Assembly (NCBI GenBank): GCA_037956075.1
Contig: CP138327.1
Coordinates: forward strand, 62,001-126,000
Direction of reading: 5' to 3'
DNA: 64,000 nucleotides
Source of the DNA: Catillopecten margaritatus gill symbiont
Lineage (GTDB): Bacteria > Pseudomonadota > Gammaproteobacteria > PS1 > Pseudothioglobaceae
The position numbers and the translations under genes are program-made. The notes under the pieces were generated by a model that was not told the DNA's origin, did not search any database, and saw nothing but the letters and a program-made list of their open reading frames with translations. The stretch's first letter is position 1. The number at the start of each line of letters is the position of its first letter. Of this stretch, positions 16,801-25,998 are shown one piece after another.

Positions 16801-19800
16801 CTGGCTTTAGCATTACCAGCGGTAACACTAACACCGCCTTTGCGATTAGCAACAGTGGTCAAATCACCGTGGCCGATGTCAACCAGCTTGATTTTGAAAC
16901 CACGAAGAGCTACACGCTAGCAGTGCAGATCACCAAAGCTGACACCACGTCACAAAGTGCTAATATTACGGTTAATGTCACTAACGTTAATGAGGGTAGT
17001 GCTGTTTCGATCAGTGCCCAAACTCGTTCTATTGCTGAGAACTCTGCCAATACAACTAATGTGGGTGCAGTTCTTGTAACCACAGGTAGTCCAACTGGCT
17101 TTAGCATTACCAGCGGTAACACTAACACCGCCTTTGCGATTAGCAACAGTGGTCAAATCACCGTGGCCGATGTCAACCAGCTTGATTTTGAAACCACGAC
17201 TAGCTACACGCTAGCAGTGCAGATCACCAAAGCTGACACCACGTCACAAAGTGCTAATATTACGGTTAATGTCACTAACGTTAATGAGGGTAGTGCTGTT
17301 TCGATCAGTGCCCAAACTCGTTCTATTGCTGAGAACTCTGCCAATACAACTAATGTGGGTGCAGTTCTTGTAACCACAGGTAGTCCAACTGGCTTTAGCA
17401 TTACCAGCGGTAACACTAACACCGCCTTTGCGATTAGCAACAGTGGTCAAATCACCGTGGCCGATGCCAACCAGCTTGATTTTGAAACCACGACTAGCTA
17501 CACGCTAGCAGTGCAGATCACCAAAGCTGACACCACGTCACAAAGTGCTAATATTACGGTTAATGTCACTAACGTTAATGAGGGTAGTGCTGTTTCGATC
17601 AGTGCCCAAACTCGTTCTATTGCTGAGAACTCTGCCAATGCAACTAATGTGGGTGCAGTTCTTGTAACCACAGGTAGTCCAACTGGCTTTAGCATTACCA
17701 GCGGTAACACTAACACCGCCTTTGCGATTAGCAACAGTGGTCAAATCACCGTGGCCGATGTCAACCAGCTTGATTTTGAAACCACGACTAGCTACACGCT
17801 AGCAGTGCAGATCACCAAAGCTGACACCACGTCACAAAGTGCTAATATTACGGTTAATGTCACTAACGTTAATGAGGGTAGTGCTGTTTCGATCAGTGCC
17901 CAAACTCGTTCTATTGCTGAGAACTCTGCCAATGCAACTAATGTGGGTGCAGTTCTTGTAACCACAGGTAGTCCAACTGGCTTTAGCATTACCAGCGGTA
18001 ACACTAACACCGCCTTTGCGATTAGCAACAGTGGTCAAATCACCGTGGCCGATGTCAACCAGCTTGATTTTGAAACCACGACTAGCTACACGCTAGCAGT
18101 GCAGATCACCAAAGCTGACACCACGTCACAAAGTGCTAATATTACGGTTAATGTCACTAACGTTAATGAGGGTAGTGCTGTTTCGATCAGTGCCCAAACT
18201 CGTTCTATTGCTGAGAACTCTGCCAATACAACTAATGTGGGTGCAGTTCTTGTAACCACAGGTAGTCCAACTGGCTTTAGCATTACCAGCGGTAACACTA
18301 ACACCGCCTTTGCGATTAGCAACAGTGGTCAAATCACCGTGGCCGATGCCAACCAGCTTGATTTTGAAACCACGACTAGCTACACGCTAGCAGTGCAGAT
18401 CACCAAAGCTGACACCACGTCACAAAGTGCTAATATTACGGTTAATGTCACTGACGTTAATGAGGGTAGTGCTGTTTCGATCAGTGCCCAAACTCGTTCT
18501 ATTGCTGAGAACTCTGCCAATACAACTAATGTGGGTGCAGTTCTTGTAACCACAGGTAGTCCAACTGGCTTTAGCATTACCAGCGGTAACACTAACACCG
18601 CCTTTGCGATTAGCAACAGTGGTCAAATCACCGTGGCCGATGTCAACCAGCTTGATTTTGAAACCACGACTAGCTACACGCTAGCAGTGCAGATCACCAA
18701 AGCTGACACCACGTCACAAAGTGCTAATATTACGGTTAATGTCACTAACGTTAATGAGGGTAGTGCTGTTTCGATCAGTGCCCAAACTCGCTCTATTGCT
18801 GAGAACTCTGCCAATGCAACTAATGTGGGTGCAGTTCTTGTAACCACAGGTAGTCCAACTGGCTTTAGCATTACCAGCGGTAACACTAACACCGCCTTTG
18901 CGATTAGCAACAGTGGTCAAATCACCGTGGCCGATGTCAACCAGCTTGATTTTGAAACCATGACTAGCTACACGCTAGCAGTGCAGATCACCAAAGCTGA
19001 CACCACGTCACAAAGTGCTAATATTACGGTTAATGTCACTAACGTTAATGAGGGTAGTGCTTCGATCAGTGCCCAAACTCGTTCTATTGCTGAGAACTCT
19101 GCCAATGCAACTAATGTGGGTGCAGTTCTTGTAACCACAGGTAGTCCAACTGGCTTTAGCATTACCAGCGGTAACACTAACACCGCCTTTGCGATTAGCA
19201 ACAGTGGTCAAATCACCGTGGCCGATGTCAACCAGCTTGATTTTGAAACCACGACTAGCTACACGCTAGCAGTGCAGATCACCAAAGCTGACACCACGTC
19301 ACAAAGTGCTAATATTACGGTTAATGTCACTAACGTTAATGAGGGTAGTGCTGTTTCGATCAGTGCCCAAACTCGTTCTATTGCTGAGAACTCTGCCAAT
19401 ACAACTAATGTGGGTGCAGTTCTTGTAACCACAGGTAGTCCAACTGGCTTTAGCATTACCAGCGGTAACACTAACACCGCCTTTGCGATTAGCAACAGTG
19501 GTCAAATCACCGTGGCCGATGTCAACCAGCTTGATTTTGAAACCACGACTAGCTACACGCTAGCAGTGCAGATCACCAAAGCTGACACCACGTCACAAAG
19601 TGCTAATATTACGGTTAATGTCACAGATGTTGTAGAACTAGCCAGCATAACCATCGGCACTCAAACTTGGAGTGCATCTAATGTTTCATTAGTGCCTACT
19701 ACAAATAATGTTCTAGGTACGGATTATTGGAATGCTTATGTGGGTACTAGTGGTTCTGGAGATGCAAGCGATGAAGACGGTTATTACTACACTTGGGATG

Positions 19801-20153
19801 CAGCGATGAACGTTTGTCCTAGTGGCTGGAGTTTGCCATCTGATGCTGATTGGAAAGTCTTAGAAGGTCAATTAGGTATGAGTGTTGCTAATCAAGAATT
19901 AATGCGTTGGCGTGGTACTGATGAAGGAACAAAACTACAAGTAGGTGGCTCTAGTGGCTTCGAGGCTAAGTTAGCGGGCCTCCGCCTTAGCAATGGTAGT
20001 TTCTACTATCGTGGCGACCACACGAACTTGTGGAGTAGTACTGAGTCAGGTAGTAATGCCTACAGACGCTACCTGAACTCCAGTTACGCCACGGTGTACC
20101 GCGATACCAACGATAAGGCGAACGGGTTTAGTGTTCGCTGTCTAAAGGATTAA
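13893..20153 (+). CDS. giant inverse-autotransporter adhesin with 12 cadherin-like repeats and a DGR-diversified FISUMP domain (target 2)
   Basis: 2086 residues, 196 fewer than adhesin 1, exactly two 98-residue repeats. The first ~740 residues differ from adhesin 1 by only a couple of substitutions (Pro to His in TTTHSV, Thr to Lys in TVKVTGV). The beta-domain is at ~182-352, cadherin-like repeats at ~745-1910, and the FISUMP domain at ~1917-2086 with its own VR. Near-identity with adhesin 1 outside the VR and repeat number points to recent duplication with gene conversion. Same expected location and role: outer-membrane anchored, variable tip exposed. Confidence 0.92.
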   Translation: MKTLLKNACSTNYNATNLITHVAWVGGAHSRALSRLKHFLAFGALTLSLNVTSGGEINQFDKEAYLNLGQQYSDNNTQVAVKEENTIDTLLKEIGSSVRNALGGTDSDNANQLGKKITDNLKNKANNTVINKTEGFINQKANELANSIGNGRTEISVHKLESNNPTYSLKTIQPLTELNTDSTELTFIQAQINSGENHGERRDTINLGLGQRYLLEGGQSIAGINLFTDYETESKHKRASLGLEYQRANFSANINKYYPLSDKKVIGDYTEEPLAGHDIKLTGQVPYLSWAKIKGTHYYWDAKVGDNIKGTILGVEIELNPSTTLEIGTENSNTAERASYARLSAQLPFKDGEALTNFKVSDQAFANSNIVTLTDLDFVERSNKIRIEKLLNGVSVVLGEYNAPTVGSTCTLYNASNVAIANGSGVTGADGSVTLSNVVLPTGLISSSCNAIGTYIDEATGVTTTSSPVLRAAKIYSGTGDLILLASPLSEIAYQLANAGTLANDITTKNTQIATAFGISGVDFTATIPTDLNTITAANDDAGKFGTVLAAVSQMSENAGHDDTQSTANNGGDNIHANETIQELVVDMADGDIDGIADGQGKTLNLNQAINNFKTGSGANNPTSDTGNTNAGNVDIVTTTHSVILNKTAVTLDENGVTTYTVVLNTQPTGSVTITPVSADTGAASVSGVMTFTTANWSTAQTVKVTGVADVNATDETVTISHTITGADYASVTSADMIATVVDFSISAQTRSIAENSANATNVGAVLVTTGSPTGFSITSGNTNTAFAISNSGQITVADVNQLDFETTTSYTLAVQITKADTTSQSANITVNVTDVNEGSAVSISAQTRSIAENSANATNVGAVLVTTGSPTGFSITSGNTNTAFAISNSGQITVADVNQLDFETTKSYTLAVQITKANTTSQSANITVNVTDVNEGSAVSISAQTRSIAENSANATNVGAVLVTTGSPTGFSITSGNTNTAFAISNSGQITVADVNQLDFETTKSYTLAVQITKADTTSQSANITVNVTNVNEGSAVSISAQTRSIAENSANTTNVGAVLVTTGSPTGFSITSGNTNTAFAISNSGQITVADVNQLDFETTTSYTLAVQITKADTTSQSANITVNVTNVNEGSAVSISAQTRSIAENSANTTNVGAVLVTTGSPTGFSITSGNTNTAFAISNSGQITVADANQLDFETTTSYTLAVQITKADTTSQSANITVNVTNVNEGSAVSISAQTRSIAENSANATNVGAVLVTTGSPTGFSITSGNTNTAFAISNSGQITVADVNQLDFETTTSYTLAVQITKADTTSQSANITVNVTNVNEGSAVSISAQTRSIAENSANATNVGAVLVTTGSPTGFSITSGNTNTAFAISNSGQITVADVNQLDFETTTSYTLAVQITKADTTSQSANITVNVTNVNEGSAVSISAQTRSIAENSANTTNVGAVLVTTGSPTGFSITSGNTNTAFAISNSGQITVADANQLDFETTTSYTLAVQITKADTTSQSANITVNVTDVNEGSAVSISAQTRSIAENSANTTNVGAVLVTTGSPTGFSITSGNTNTAFAISNSGQITVADVNQLDFETTTSYTLAVQITKADTTSQSANITVNVTNVNEGSAVSISAQTRSIAENSANATNVGAVLVTTGSPTGFSITSGNTNTAFAISNSGQITVADVNQLDFETMTSYTLAVQITKADTTSQSANITVNVTNVNEGSASISAQTRSIAENSANATNVGAVLVTTGSPTGFSITSGNTNTAFAISNSGQITVADVNQLDFETTTSYTLAVQITKADTTSQSANITVNVTNVNEGSAVSISAQTRSIAENSANTTNVGAVLVTTGSPTGFSITSGNTNTAFAISNSGQITVADVNQLDFETTTSYTLAVQITKADTTSQSANITVNVTDVVELASITIGTQTWSASNVSLVPTTNNVLGTDYWNAYVGTSGSGDASDEDGYYYTWDAAMNVCPSGWSLPSDADWKVLEGQLGMSVANQELMRWRGTDEGTKLQVGGSSGFEAKLAGLRLSNGSFYYRGDHTNLWSSTESGSNAYRRYLNSSYATVYRDTNDKANGFSVRCLKD
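16125..19624 (+). repeat. 12 tandem 294-bp cadherin-like repeats in adhesin 2
   Basis: Same unit as in adhesin 1, with one unit lacking a Val codon (about 19062). Variant residues (TNVNE or TDVNE, Ala or Thr after SAN, DV or DA) are mixed between units in a different order from adhesin 1, consistent with reshuffling by recombination. Confidence 0.95.
19962..20144 (+). repeat. DGR variable repeat 2 (VR2) in adhesin 2
   Basis: 183 bases, gap-free against the TR. By hand count there are 13 differences: 12 at template adenines and one C to G. Fewest changes of the four VRs; several Asn codons are still as in the template. Confidence 0.93.
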
Positions 20154-20174
20154 TTCGACACTTTGGCACTTCGA

Positions 20175-20289
20175 CCAGCGAAGCTGGCATAAGTTGCACT
20201 AAAAGTGCAACTAAACACAGCCGAATGGCTGGGTATTTATACCCCCTTGCGGGGTATTCATCACCCAAGCTTGCTTGGGTGGTTTTTTA
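20175..20289 (+). terminator. five-hairpin ladder after VR2
   Basis: Same five stem-loops and terminal T run as after VR1, with no changes visible. Confidence 0.85.
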
Positions 20290-20349
20290 TTACATAACAA
20301 GGAGTTAAGACATTTAAGGAAGGGCATTTAACATTACAGCATTGAGAAT

Positions 20350-20827
20350 AGTGGTCAAATCACCGTGGCCGATGTCAACCAGCTTGATTTTGAAACCACG
20401 ACTAGCTACACGCTAGCAGTGCAGATCACCAAAGCTGACACCACGTCACAAAGTGCTAATATTACGGTTAATGTCACTAACGTTAATGAGGGTAGTGCTT
20501 CGATCAGTGCCCAAACTCGTTCTATTGCTGAGAACTCTGCCAATACAACTAATGTGGGTGCAGTTCTTGTAACCACAGGTAGTCCAACTGGCTTTAGAAT
20601 TACCAGCGGTAACACTAACACCGCCTTTGCGATTAGCAACAGTGGTCAAATCACCGTGGCCGATGCCAACCAGCTTGATTTTGAAACCACGACTAGCTAC
20701 ACGCTAGCAGTGCAGATCACCAAAGCTGACACCACGTCACAAGTGCTAATATTACGGTTAATGTCACTGACGTTAATGAGGGTAGTGCTGTTTCGATCAG
20801 TGCCCAAACTCGTTCTATTGCTGAGAA
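20350..20827 (+). pseudogene. orphan fragment of the cadherin-repeat array
   Basis: About 1.6 repeat units joined directly to the post-terminator leader of adhesin 2 at GAGAATA/GTGGTC. One A is missing (CACAAGTG instead of CACAAAGTG near 20741), which shifts the frame, and the copy ends where the RAYT element begins. It lacks a promoter, beta-domain and VR. It is a remnant of a fifth adhesin gene or of a recombination between arrays. Confidence 0.88.
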
Positions 20828-20841
20828 TATAAAGGGGTCAG

Positions 20842-21645
20842 TATAAAGGGGTCAGTGTTAATTAAATAAAACCTTTTTCCTTCTTGTCGTATAATCGTAT
20901 CTTTTTACAAGATACAAACACTCATGCCAAGAAAACCTCGTATCAACCCTATCAATATTCCTCAGCATATCATTATTAGGGGTAACAATCGTCAAGTTTG
21001 CTTCACCAATAAAGATGATATGGCTTTTTATGTTAGTTGTCTAAAAAATTATTCAAAAAAGCATCAACTACAAATCCACGCTTGGGTTTTGATGACTAAT
21101 CACATTCATTTGCTTTGCACGCCACTTGTGCAAAATGCTCTAAGTAAGACTATGCAAGATGTAGGCAGACTTTATGTCTGTTACTTTAATAAAGCTTATG
21201 GGCGTAGTGGTACGCTTTGGGAAGGGCGTTACAAGTCTTCTTTGATACAGTCTGAGTATTATTTACTCAGTGTTTATCGTTATATTGAGCTTAATCCAGT
21301 ACGAGCTGGTATGGTCAATGACCCTGCTGATTATTCTTTTTCTAGTTATCAAATTAATGCATTAGGAAAAAGCTCTAATCTTTGTTCGCCACATGAAGAG
21401 TATTTATCTTTAGGTGAAACAAATTCAGTAAGACAACAAAACTATCGATTACTTTTTGAACAAGAGCTTGATATTAAATTGATTGACAATATTCGTAGAA
21501 CAACTAATCAAGGTATGGCGATTGGTAATGAAGATTTTATAACTCAAATAAAAAATCTAACAGGCTATAATATGGCTAGTAAAAGCAGAGGAAGACCAAA
21601 AGGATGGCGGAAAAAGAAGAAATAATTAACACTGACCCCTTTATA
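20842..21645 (+). mobile_element. RAYT/Y1-transposase element, copy 1 (804 bp)
   Basis: The element is bounded by inverted ends TATAAAGGGGTCAGT and its complement. The left end is doubled (the 14-base TATAAAGGGGTCAG also at 20828-20841). The same 804-bp unit recurs at 26581 and 27798. It carries one transposase gene and a -10-like sequence just upstream of it. Confidence 0.88.
20924..21625 (+). CDS. REP-associated tyrosine transposase (RAYT, IS200-like Y1), copy 1
   Basis: 233 residues. The HUH metal-binding motif is HIH at residues 60-62 in MTNHIHLLC; the Tyr-rich helix EYYLLSVYRYIELNPVRAG (111-129) holds the presumed nucleophile. These single-strand transposases act on REP or terminal hairpins and are usually domesticated or low-copy, so three identical copies within 8 kb are notable. 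The C-terminus is Lys/Arg-rich (GRPKGWRKKKK). Confidence 0.93.
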   Translation: MPRKPRINPINIPQHIIIRGNNRQVCFTNKDDMAFYVSCLKNYSKKHQLQIHAWVLMTNHIHLLCTPLVQNALSKTMQDVGRLYVCYFNKAYGRSGTLWEGRYKSSLIQSEYYLLSVYRYIELNPVRAGMVNDPADYSFSSYQINALGKSSNLCSPHEEYLSLGETNSVRQQNYRLLFEQELDIKLIDNIRRTTNQGMAIGNEDFITQIKNLTGYNMASKSRGRPKGWRKKKK

Positions 21646-21647
21646 TT

Positions 21648-21934
21648 CAAGTGGCGTGCAAAGCAAATGAATGTGATTAGTCATCAAAACCCAAGCGTGG
21701 ATTTGTAGTTGATGCTTTTTTGAATAATTTTTTAGACAACTAACATAAAAAGCCATATCATCTTTATTGGTGAAGCAAACTTGACGATTGTTACCCCTAA
21801 TAATGATATGCTGAGGAATATTGATAGGGTTGATACGAGGTTTTCTTGGCATGAGTGTTTGTATCTTGTAAAAAGATACGATTATACGACAAGAAGGAAA
21901 AAGGTTTTATTTAATTAACACTGACCCCTTTATA
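21648..21934 (-). pseudogene. inverted 5' fragment of the RAYT transposase element
   Basis: Complement of the first ~290 bases of the 804-bp element, including its left end and codons for the first 68 transposase residues (21852 leftward to about 21649). It breaks at CACTTG and abuts copy 1 head-to-tail in opposite orientation. It is probably the remains of an older copy into which copy 1 inserted. Confidence 0.88.
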
Positions 21935-22275
21935 TTTATACTTGTATAGTATTTAAAAAAAATATTTTTTTCATTATAACACCCTAGAAGATGGCATTTA
22001 TTTAAATAAATATAGACACAAAAGAGCTAAAAAGCATAGCTCAACATAAGGCGAATGTTTGACTACCGCTTCAGTAGAAAATGTTTCAAGTTGTAAATAT
22101 ATTGACACTCTTATGGCTTGCTCTATTCTTTATCTTCCTATTTTTTTCCATAATCCTTGCTTATAAAGATTTTTATTAGGCTTTCTAGTCTAAAAGCAAA
22201 ATAGTTAAATAGTTAAATAGTTACGGTATAATACACAACATAATTTTATTAACGATTAACGATTAACGATTAACG
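21935..22275 (+). promoter_or_regulatory. upstream region of adhesin 3: promoter and heptamer repeats, no gene
   Basis: Begins with the intact ancestral flank ATACTTGTATAGTATTT, shared with the region upstream of adhesin 4 and lost before adhesins 1 and 2, where the RT fragment is joined instead. The A run is only four long (eight in the others). TATAAT lies at 22227-22232. Confidence 0.7.
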
Positions 22276-22276
22276 A
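22249..22276 (+). repeat. TTAACGA heptamer repeat x4 at the adhesin 3 start codon
   Basis: Four perfect copies, the shortest array of the four genes. The last A is the A of the ATG. Confidence 0.95.
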
Positions 22277-25179
22277 TGAAAACACTATTAAAAAACGCCT
22301 GTTCAACTAATTATAATGCCACTAACCTAATTACCCATGTTGCGTGGGTGGGTGGGGCACATTCTAGAGCGCTAAGCAGGCTTAAGCATTTTTTAGCTTT
22401 TGGCGCTTTGACTCTATCACTTAACGTTACCTCAGGTGGTGAGATTAACCAGTTTGACAAAGAAGCTTATCTTAACCTTGGACAACAGTACAGTGATAAC
22501 AATACTCAAGTAGCTGTTAAAGAAGAAAACACAATTGATACACTCCTTAAAGAGATTGGCTCTTCTGTTCGTAATGCCTTGGGCGGTACAGATTCTGACA
22601 ATGCCAATCAGCTTGGTAAAAAAATTACTGATAATTTAAAAAATAAAGCCAACAACACAGTGATTAATAAAACCGAAGGCTTTATTAATCAAAAAGCCAA
22701 TGAACTTGCTAATAGTATTGGCAACGGTAGAACTGAAATCTCTGTGCATAAATTAGAGTCTAATAACCCAACATATAGTCTTAAAACCATTCAACCATTG
22801 ACTGAGCTTAATACAGATTCAACAGAGCTAACTTTTATCCAAGCTCAAATTAACTCTGGTGAAAACCATGGTGAGCGCCGTGACACTATTAATTTAGGCC
22901 TTGGACAGCGTTACCTACTTGAAGGTGGTCAGTCTATTGCTGGTATTAATCTATTCACTGATTATGAAACCGAGTCTAAGCACAAGCGTGCATCGCTAGG
23001 TTTGGAATACCAAAGAGCTAACTTTAGTGCCAATATTAATAAATACTACCCATTGTCAGATAAGAAAGTTATTGGTGATTACACTGAAGAGCCACTAGCA
23101 GGACATGACATTAAACTAACGGGTCAAGTACCTTATCTATCTTGGGCAAAAATCAAAGGCACGCACTATTATTGGGATGCCAAAGTTGGCGACAATATTA
23201 AAGGTACTATTTTAGGTGTTGAAATAGAGCTTAATCCTTCTACTACGCTAGAAATAGGTACTGAAAACTCAAACACAGCTGAGCGTGCAAGCTATGCACG
23301 CCTAAGCGCACAACTGCCATTTAAAGATGGCGAAGCATTAACTAATTTTAAAGTCTCTGATCAAGCTTTTGCTAACTCAAATATTGTTACCCTAACCGAT
23401 CTTGACTTTGTTGAAAGATCTAACAAAATCCGTATTGAAAAACTCTTAAATGGTGTTAGCGTGGTTTTGGGTGAATACAACGCTCTTACAGTAGGCTCTA
23501 CCTGTACACTTTACAATGCATCAAATGTTGCTATTGCCAATGGCTCTGGTGTAACAGGCGCTGATGGCAGTGTAACACTGTCAAATGTTGTTCTACCTAC
23601 TGGACTAATTTCTAGCTCTTGTAATGCCATTGGTACCTATATCGATGAAGCCACAGGTGTGACCACTACTAGCTCTCCAGTGCTCAGAGCGGCAAAAATT
23701 TATTCAGGCACAGGAGACTTAATTCTTCTAGCCTCACCTTTATCTGAAATTGCTTATCAATTAGCTAATGCTGGTACTTTAGCTAATGATATAACCACTA
23801 AAAATACACAAATTGCAACAGCATTTGGTATAAGTGGCGTTGATTTTACCGCCACCATCCCAACGGATCTTAACACTATCACTGCCGCTAATGATGATGC
23901 GGGTAAATTTGGTACTGTGCTAGCAGCAGTCTCACAAATGGGTGAAAACTCAGCTGATGCTAACCCGACTATTACTATTACAGCGTTGGTAGTAGACATG
24001 AACGGCAGTGATGGCTCTAGTGTTAATACTATTGAAGGACGCAACTCAGGCTCTGAAACAGTTGACGTTGCTGAAGCAATTAATAACTTTAAGAACAATA
24101 ACGGCGATAATAATGTCAAGAATGGCTCAGGGTCTGGAAACACAGGCTTAGCAGGCTCAGCTACAGGTGAAGGTAGTATTAAGGGCAACTCTGCGATTAG
24201 TAAAATATCTAACTATGATGGCACAGGTGCAGCACCAAGTGTACAACAGTATGTTGACGCAGGTGTCACCGGTGTAAACATTGGCAATTTAGCTCAAATG
24301 AACAGCAGAATTGCAACTAAAACAACTGTTGAGACTGACACAACTGTTGAGATTCAAGCTGTAATTAACACTTCTGTTGTTGCTACCTTCACCATTGATG
24401 CAATCGCTGATACCACCGTTGCTGAGAACGCAGCCTTTACTGGCTCAACTCCAGCTGTCACTGGCACCCCAATTGGCACCTTGGTTTATAGCTTGGGTGG
24501 CAATGATGCTGCTGACTTTACAATCGACTCAGGCACTGGTGTGATCTCTATGGTTGCTAGAGACTTTGAAGCACCAGCAGACGCCAATACCGATAATGCT
24601 TATGAAGTCACCATCATTGTTACTGATGCTGATAGTAATACTGATAGTGAAACACAAACTGTAACGGTCACTTTAGCCAGCATAACCATCGGCACTCAAA
24701 CTTGGAGTGCATCTAATGTTTCATTAGTGCCTACTACAAATAATGTTCTAGGTACGGATTATTGGAATGCTTATGTGGGTACTAATGGTTCTGGAGATAC
24801 AAGCGATGAAGACGGTTATTACTACACTTGGGATGCAGCGATGAACGTTTGTCCTAGTGGCTGGAGTTTGCCATCTGATACTGATTGGAAAGTCTTAGAA
24901 GGTCAATTAGGTATGAGTGTTGCTAATCAAGAATTAACGGGTTGGCGTGGTACTGATGAAGGAACAAAACTAAAAGTAGGTGGCTCTAGTGGCTTCGAGG
25001 CTAAGTTAGCGGGCTCCGCAGTACCATTGGTAGTTTCTACGGTCGTGGCGACCTCACGTACTTGTGGAGTAGTACTGAGTCAGGTAGTTATGCCTACAGT
25101 CGCTACCTGTACACCAGTATCGCCCCGGTGTACCGCGATACCGGCAATAAGGCGGACGGGTTTAGTGTTCGCTGTCTAA
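22276..25179 (+). CDS. short-stalk inverse-autotransporter adhesin, frameshifted inside its VR (target 3)
   Basis: 967 residues as read. Leader and beta-domain are nearly identical to adhesins 1 and 2, but after ~residue 555 the sequence switches to a second stalk type (MGENSADANPTITITAL...), with one cadherin-like domain (~709-798, VAENAAFTGST, DFTIDSGTGVI, VTDADSNTD) and then the FISUMP domain. One A is missing at 25014-25015 inside the VR, so the last ~55 codons are read out of frame (SAVPLVVSTVV...). In the original frame the protein would end GFSVRCLKD at 25187. The exposed tip is therefore scrambled and this copy is probably off. A further round of retrohoming could restore it. Confidence 0.88.
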   Translation: MKTLLKNACSTNYNATNLITHVAWVGGAHSRALSRLKHFLAFGALTLSLNVTSGGEINQFDKEAYLNLGQQYSDNNTQVAVKEENTIDTLLKEIGSSVRNALGGTDSDNANQLGKKITDNLKNKANNTVINKTEGFINQKANELANSIGNGRTEISVHKLESNNPTYSLKTIQPLTELNTDSTELTFIQAQINSGENHGERRDTINLGLGQRYLLEGGQSIAGINLFTDYETESKHKRASLGLEYQRANFSANINKYYPLSDKKVIGDYTEEPLAGHDIKLTGQVPYLSWAKIKGTHYYWDAKVGDNIKGTILGVEIELNPSTTLEIGTENSNTAERASYARLSAQLPFKDGEALTNFKVSDQAFANSNIVTLTDLDFVERSNKIRIEKLLNGVSVVLGEYNALTVGSTCTLYNASNVAIANGSGVTGADGSVTLSNVVLPTGLISSSCNAIGTYIDEATGVTTTSSPVLRAAKIYSGTGDLILLASPLSEIAYQLANAGTLANDITTKNTQIATAFGISGVDFTATIPTDLNTITAANDDAGKFGTVLAAVSQMGENSADANPTITITALVVDMNGSDGSSVNTIEGRNSGSETVDVAEAINNFKNNNGDNNVKNGSGSGNTGLAGSATGEGSIKGNSAISKISNYDGTGAAPSVQQYVDAGVTGVNIGNLAQMNSRIATKTTVETDTTVEIQAVINTSVVATFTIDAIADTTVAENAAFTGSTPAVTGTPIGTLVYSLGGNDAADFTIDSGTGVISMVARDFEAPADANTDNAYEVTIIVTDADSNTDSETQTVTVTLASITIGTQTWSASNVSLVPTTNNVLGTDYWNAYVGTNGSGDTSDEDGYYYTWDAAMNVCPSGWSLPSDTDWKVLEGQLGMSVANQELTGWRGTDEGTKLKVGGSSGFEAKLAGSAVPLVVSTVVATSRTCGVVLSQVVMPTVATCTPVSPRCTAIPAIRRTGLVFAV
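24997..25178 (+). repeat. DGR variable repeat 3 (VR3), with 1-base deletion
   Basis: 182 bases. All 19 substitutions counted against the TR fall on template adenines, and the single missing base is also one of the two A of the first AAC codon. No change at C, G or T. It is the cleanest A-only mutagenesis record in the window. Confidence 0.93.
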
Positions 25180-25208
25180 AGGATTAATTCGACACTTTGG
25201 CACTTCGA

Positions 25209-25323
25209 CCAGCGAAGCTGGCATAAGTTGCACTAAAAGTGCAACTAAACACAGCCGAATGGCTGGGTATTTATACCCCCTTGCGGGGTATTCATCACCC
25301 AAGCTTGCTTGGGTGGTTTTTTA
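25209..25323 (+). terminator. five-hairpin ladder after VR3
   Basis: Identical arrangement to the ladders after VR1 and VR2. Confidence 0.85.
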
Positions 25324-25757
25324 TTACATAACAAGGAGTTAAGACATTTAAGGAAGGGCATTTAACATTACAGCATTGAGAATAAATGAGTTAATCAGCC
25401 CGGCGTTGTTTAGTTTAAGGATTAAACAAGTGAGGTTTATAAATCCAAACATTCTCTCATTTGTTAATGGCACTAATGGTTAAGACTAGCAGTATCATTA
25501 AAAAAATGAGGATAAAAGAATCTTACATTTGGTGATGAGTAGGTGAAACTTTACAAATTATATTTACTGTAGAGGCAAAACCCCCCGAACTTAACAAGTT
25601 AATAATTTTTGTTGGGTTTTGGGTTTGATAGCCACTTGTTGACGTGAGGAATTGCCTCAGGTTACGAATGTAAGGCAGGTTTTAATTTACAATAAAGATA
25701 GCAAAAAAAAAGCTAAAGTAGTTGTATTTTAAAATAAGTGATGTTTTTAATTATTGG
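25324..25757 (+). other. conserved noncoding leader upstream of TR3
   Basis: 434 bases matching the leader before TR2, including the CAAAACCC/GGGTTTTG pairing (25576-25621 region) and the AACTT/AAGTT hairpin. No coding frame. Confidence 0.55.
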
Positions 25758-25940
25758 GAGGCTAAGTTAGCGGGCAACCGCAATACCAATGGTAGTTTCT
25801 ACAATCGTGGCGACAACACGAACTTGTGGAGTAGTACTGAGTCAGGTAGTAATGCCTACAGACGCAACCTGAACACCAGTAACGCCACGGTGAACCGCAA
25901 TACCAACAATAAGGCGAACGGGTTTAGTGTTCGCTGTCTA
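25758..25940 (+). repeat. DGR template repeat 3 (TR3)
   Basis: Identical to TR1 and TR2, 183 bases. It follows adhesin 3 and precedes avd copy 3. Confidence 0.93.
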
Positions 25941-25998
25941 GGATTTGTATCTTGATGTTGTTAGATGTTCTTTTTTAAATATTTTTTTGGTGTTAAAT

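Noticed and set aside
7482-19505. Many recurring - strand ORFs of 67-107 codons inside the adhesin genes
   Set aside because: They are antisense shadows repeated with each 294-bp unit, without start signals or protein logic.
21565-21852. Independent - strand protein gene
   Set aside because: It is the truncated inverted RAYT copy reading through into the end of copy 1.
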